Of a stretch of DNA of 64,000 nt, positions 62,261 through 64,000 are shown one piece after another. Position 1 is the first letter of the stretch; each line of letters opens with the position of its first letter. The DNA comes from Rutidosis leptorrhynchoides (Eukaryota; Streptophyta; Magnoliopsida; Asterales; Asteraceae): assembly GCF_046630445.1 (NCBI RefSeq), contig NC_092340.1, positions 364,850,001 through 364,914,000 on the forward strand, in the 5' to 3' direction. The notes below the pieces were generated by a model, which had not been told where the DNA came from, searched no databases, and saw nothing but the letters and a program-made list of their open reading frames with translations. The translations under genes and the position numbers were made by a program.

Positions 62261-64000
62261 TGTGACGACCCGGAAATTTCCGACCAAATTTAAACTTAAC
62301 CTTTATATGTTTCCGACACGATAAGCAAAATTTGTAATGTTGAATCTCAAAAAGTTTGGAACTACATTCATGTAATCAATTACCCTTTGACCGTGTTCGA
62401 CGATTCACGAACAATTATGTGTATATAGATATGTATATATAATATATAATATTAACTGAAAACATTAACAAAGTATTAGATATATGATACTTTACATGAA
62501 CATATTTGTTTCGATATATTTATCGACAGAATTAAGAGATAATATCAAATAATTGAATTATCAGATACATTATGATATGATTACGGGCCTATGTTATGAG
62601 GTTCACTGTGATTTAAGAAATCTATTCTTTTTGACAACTCAATACTTAACCAGTATGATAAAGATAACGATATTTATATTTTATTTTATTAAATATATAA
62701 AACGATTTAAATTAATATTATATATATTTTTTTATACGCGTATTATACGTACATAGTTTTATACTTTTACTATACTTTAACTTTACCTTTACTTTACTTT
62801 TACTTTACTTTAACTTTAATAATTCATACTTTAATAATTCACTTTAATAATTCATACTTTAATAATTCACTTTAATAATTTATACTTTAATAATTCACTT
62901 TAATAATTCATACTTTAATAATTCACTTTAATAATTCATACTTTAATAATTCACTTTAATAATTCATACTTTAATAATTCACTTTAATAATTCAAAAATC
63001 TATTATAAATAGAATTCAATAGGTTTCATTATTTCATAGAAACTTGAAAATATATTTCTCTAAACTCTCTCAATCGAATTACATATATATATATTTACTT
63101 AGTATTATTTCAAGATATTATTAGTATACATAAAATACTACGATGGAGTTATATTCAGACGATTTCAAAATAAGTTTTCAAATGGGATAGAGCTAAGGAA
63201 ATTATGGGTTATAGCTATGAAGGTTATGGGTATTGATCGAGGGTATTGCTCGTGAGGTCAACCTAACGTTTATCATTTTCGTTGCGTCTACGTACTTTCC
63301 TGCAATATTGAATCACAATATTGATACGTGAGCATTCATATCTTATCTTTTATATATTAATAGTGTATCCCTAACTAGTGCTCGAGTATATATGATTATG
63401 CATGTTTGTATGCTTAGTTTCGTCGTTAAATAGTTTATGATAAATCACGAATTTGATACATATGCTACTGAGATAAGTTATATGATATGCATGTCGTTGA
63501 AAAGCTGAAGAAAAAAAATTAATAACTTTTCATTTAGAAATCGTGTGGTTTCGATGAATGGATTAAAAGATATGGTCAACTGAATTATCATTAATTTTAA
63601 TATTATTATTAAAACGATTATTAGAACTGTTATCAGTTGATGTTATTGCTAAAATTATCTTTATTACTAAAAATTAATATTTTTATTGAAACTATCATTT
63701 TATTATTTTTATCATTATCATTATTATCAATATTATTTTATCAAATAAATATGCGTACAAAGATATTTTTACCACACGTAATGTAATTACATTAATAATA
63801 CATACCACTATATTTTTATGATATTAAGTGAATTTTATAAATTTTATTACTTGAGATATATAAAAGTATATTTTTATCATATATGAATTTTAATATAAAT
63901 TTTTATTTATTAATAAATGACTTGTATTATTTAGTATAATAAGATCTGATAAATATATTTAAATATATAAAACTACTATATATAAGTTATATAATAAACA
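62261..64000 (+). mobile_element. Family-C LTR, partial, inserted in A2 reverse transcriptase
   Basis: A new sequence starting TGTGACGACCCGGAAATT cuts A2 pol in mid-codon. The opening TGTGACGACCCGG is typical of plant gypsy LTRs. The target would be GTGTG or similar (62256-62260), but the right end is outside the window, so neither length nor duplication can be confirmed. No coding region is visible in this part. Confidence 0.75.
62822..62994 (+). repeat. 28-bp tandem repeat in LTR C
   Basis: About six copies of TTCATACTTTAATAA plus TTCACTTTAATAA, themselves built of a 13-15 bp ACTTTAATAATTC submotif. One copy has TTTATAC for TTCATAC. Confidence 0.9.

Overview
This is plant nuclear DNA: AT-rich, intron-containing, and dominated by nested LTR retrotransposons. 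The LTR styles (families opening TGTAGTGACCCG, TGTAACGACCCTGG and TGTGACGACCCGG) suggest a eudicot, probably Asteraceae. That placement is an impression from sequence style, not a database result.

Only one clear host gene is present: a complete TMK-type leucine-rich-repeat receptor kinase at 5696-9158 (+, two exons). Upstream of it lie the end of a family-A LTR (1-1307), a (TA)n tract, a fragment resembling the lysine-rich N-terminus of lysyl-tRNA synthetase (2151-2282), a 436-bp hAT-type MITE with an 8-bp target duplication (2420-2855), and an 86-bp hairpin (5351-5436). Downstream are a degenerate Copia element (10662-13205), a 16-bp minisatellite (13211-13345), and then a retrotransposon nest that fills the rest of the window.

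Layers of the nest. (1) Family A is a Ty3/gypsy chromovirus of Del/Tekay type with LTRs of about 3.25-3.4 kb. Copies A1 (13346-20802, 5' truncated, decayed) and A2 (17404-62260) share one LTR at 17404-20802. (2) Family B, also Tekay-like, is inserted in A2's first ORF (21220-59251, TSD GATAC). (3) Two young family-A copies on the minus strand, E1 (22510-35583, TSD CCAGG) and E2 (36815-49927, TSD TTTAA), both sit inside the 5' LTR of B. (4) A third LTR family, C, starts at 62261 inside the reverse transcriptase of A2 and runs off the window.

The most unusual content is the coding capacity of family A. Between the 5' LTR and gag-pol it carries two extra sense ORFs: an acidic protein of about 205-211 residues, and an F-box protein resembling the plant At2g35280/At1g67623-like F-box family. 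Both are found in the same order in three copies (A2, E1, E2). A2 and E2 differ at many F-box residues yet both stay open, which suggests the F-box is an element gene and not a recent passenger. Family B carries a different extra ORF in the same place, acidic and proline-rich with a C-terminal coiled coil. Candidate 3' splice sites precede these extra ORFs, so they may be made from spliced RNAs. E1 and E2 keep an uninterrupted gag-pol of 1513 and 1529 residues, but each has blemishes: E1 has lost a zinc-knuckle cysteine and the F-box C-terminus, and E2 has missense changes in conserved motifs.
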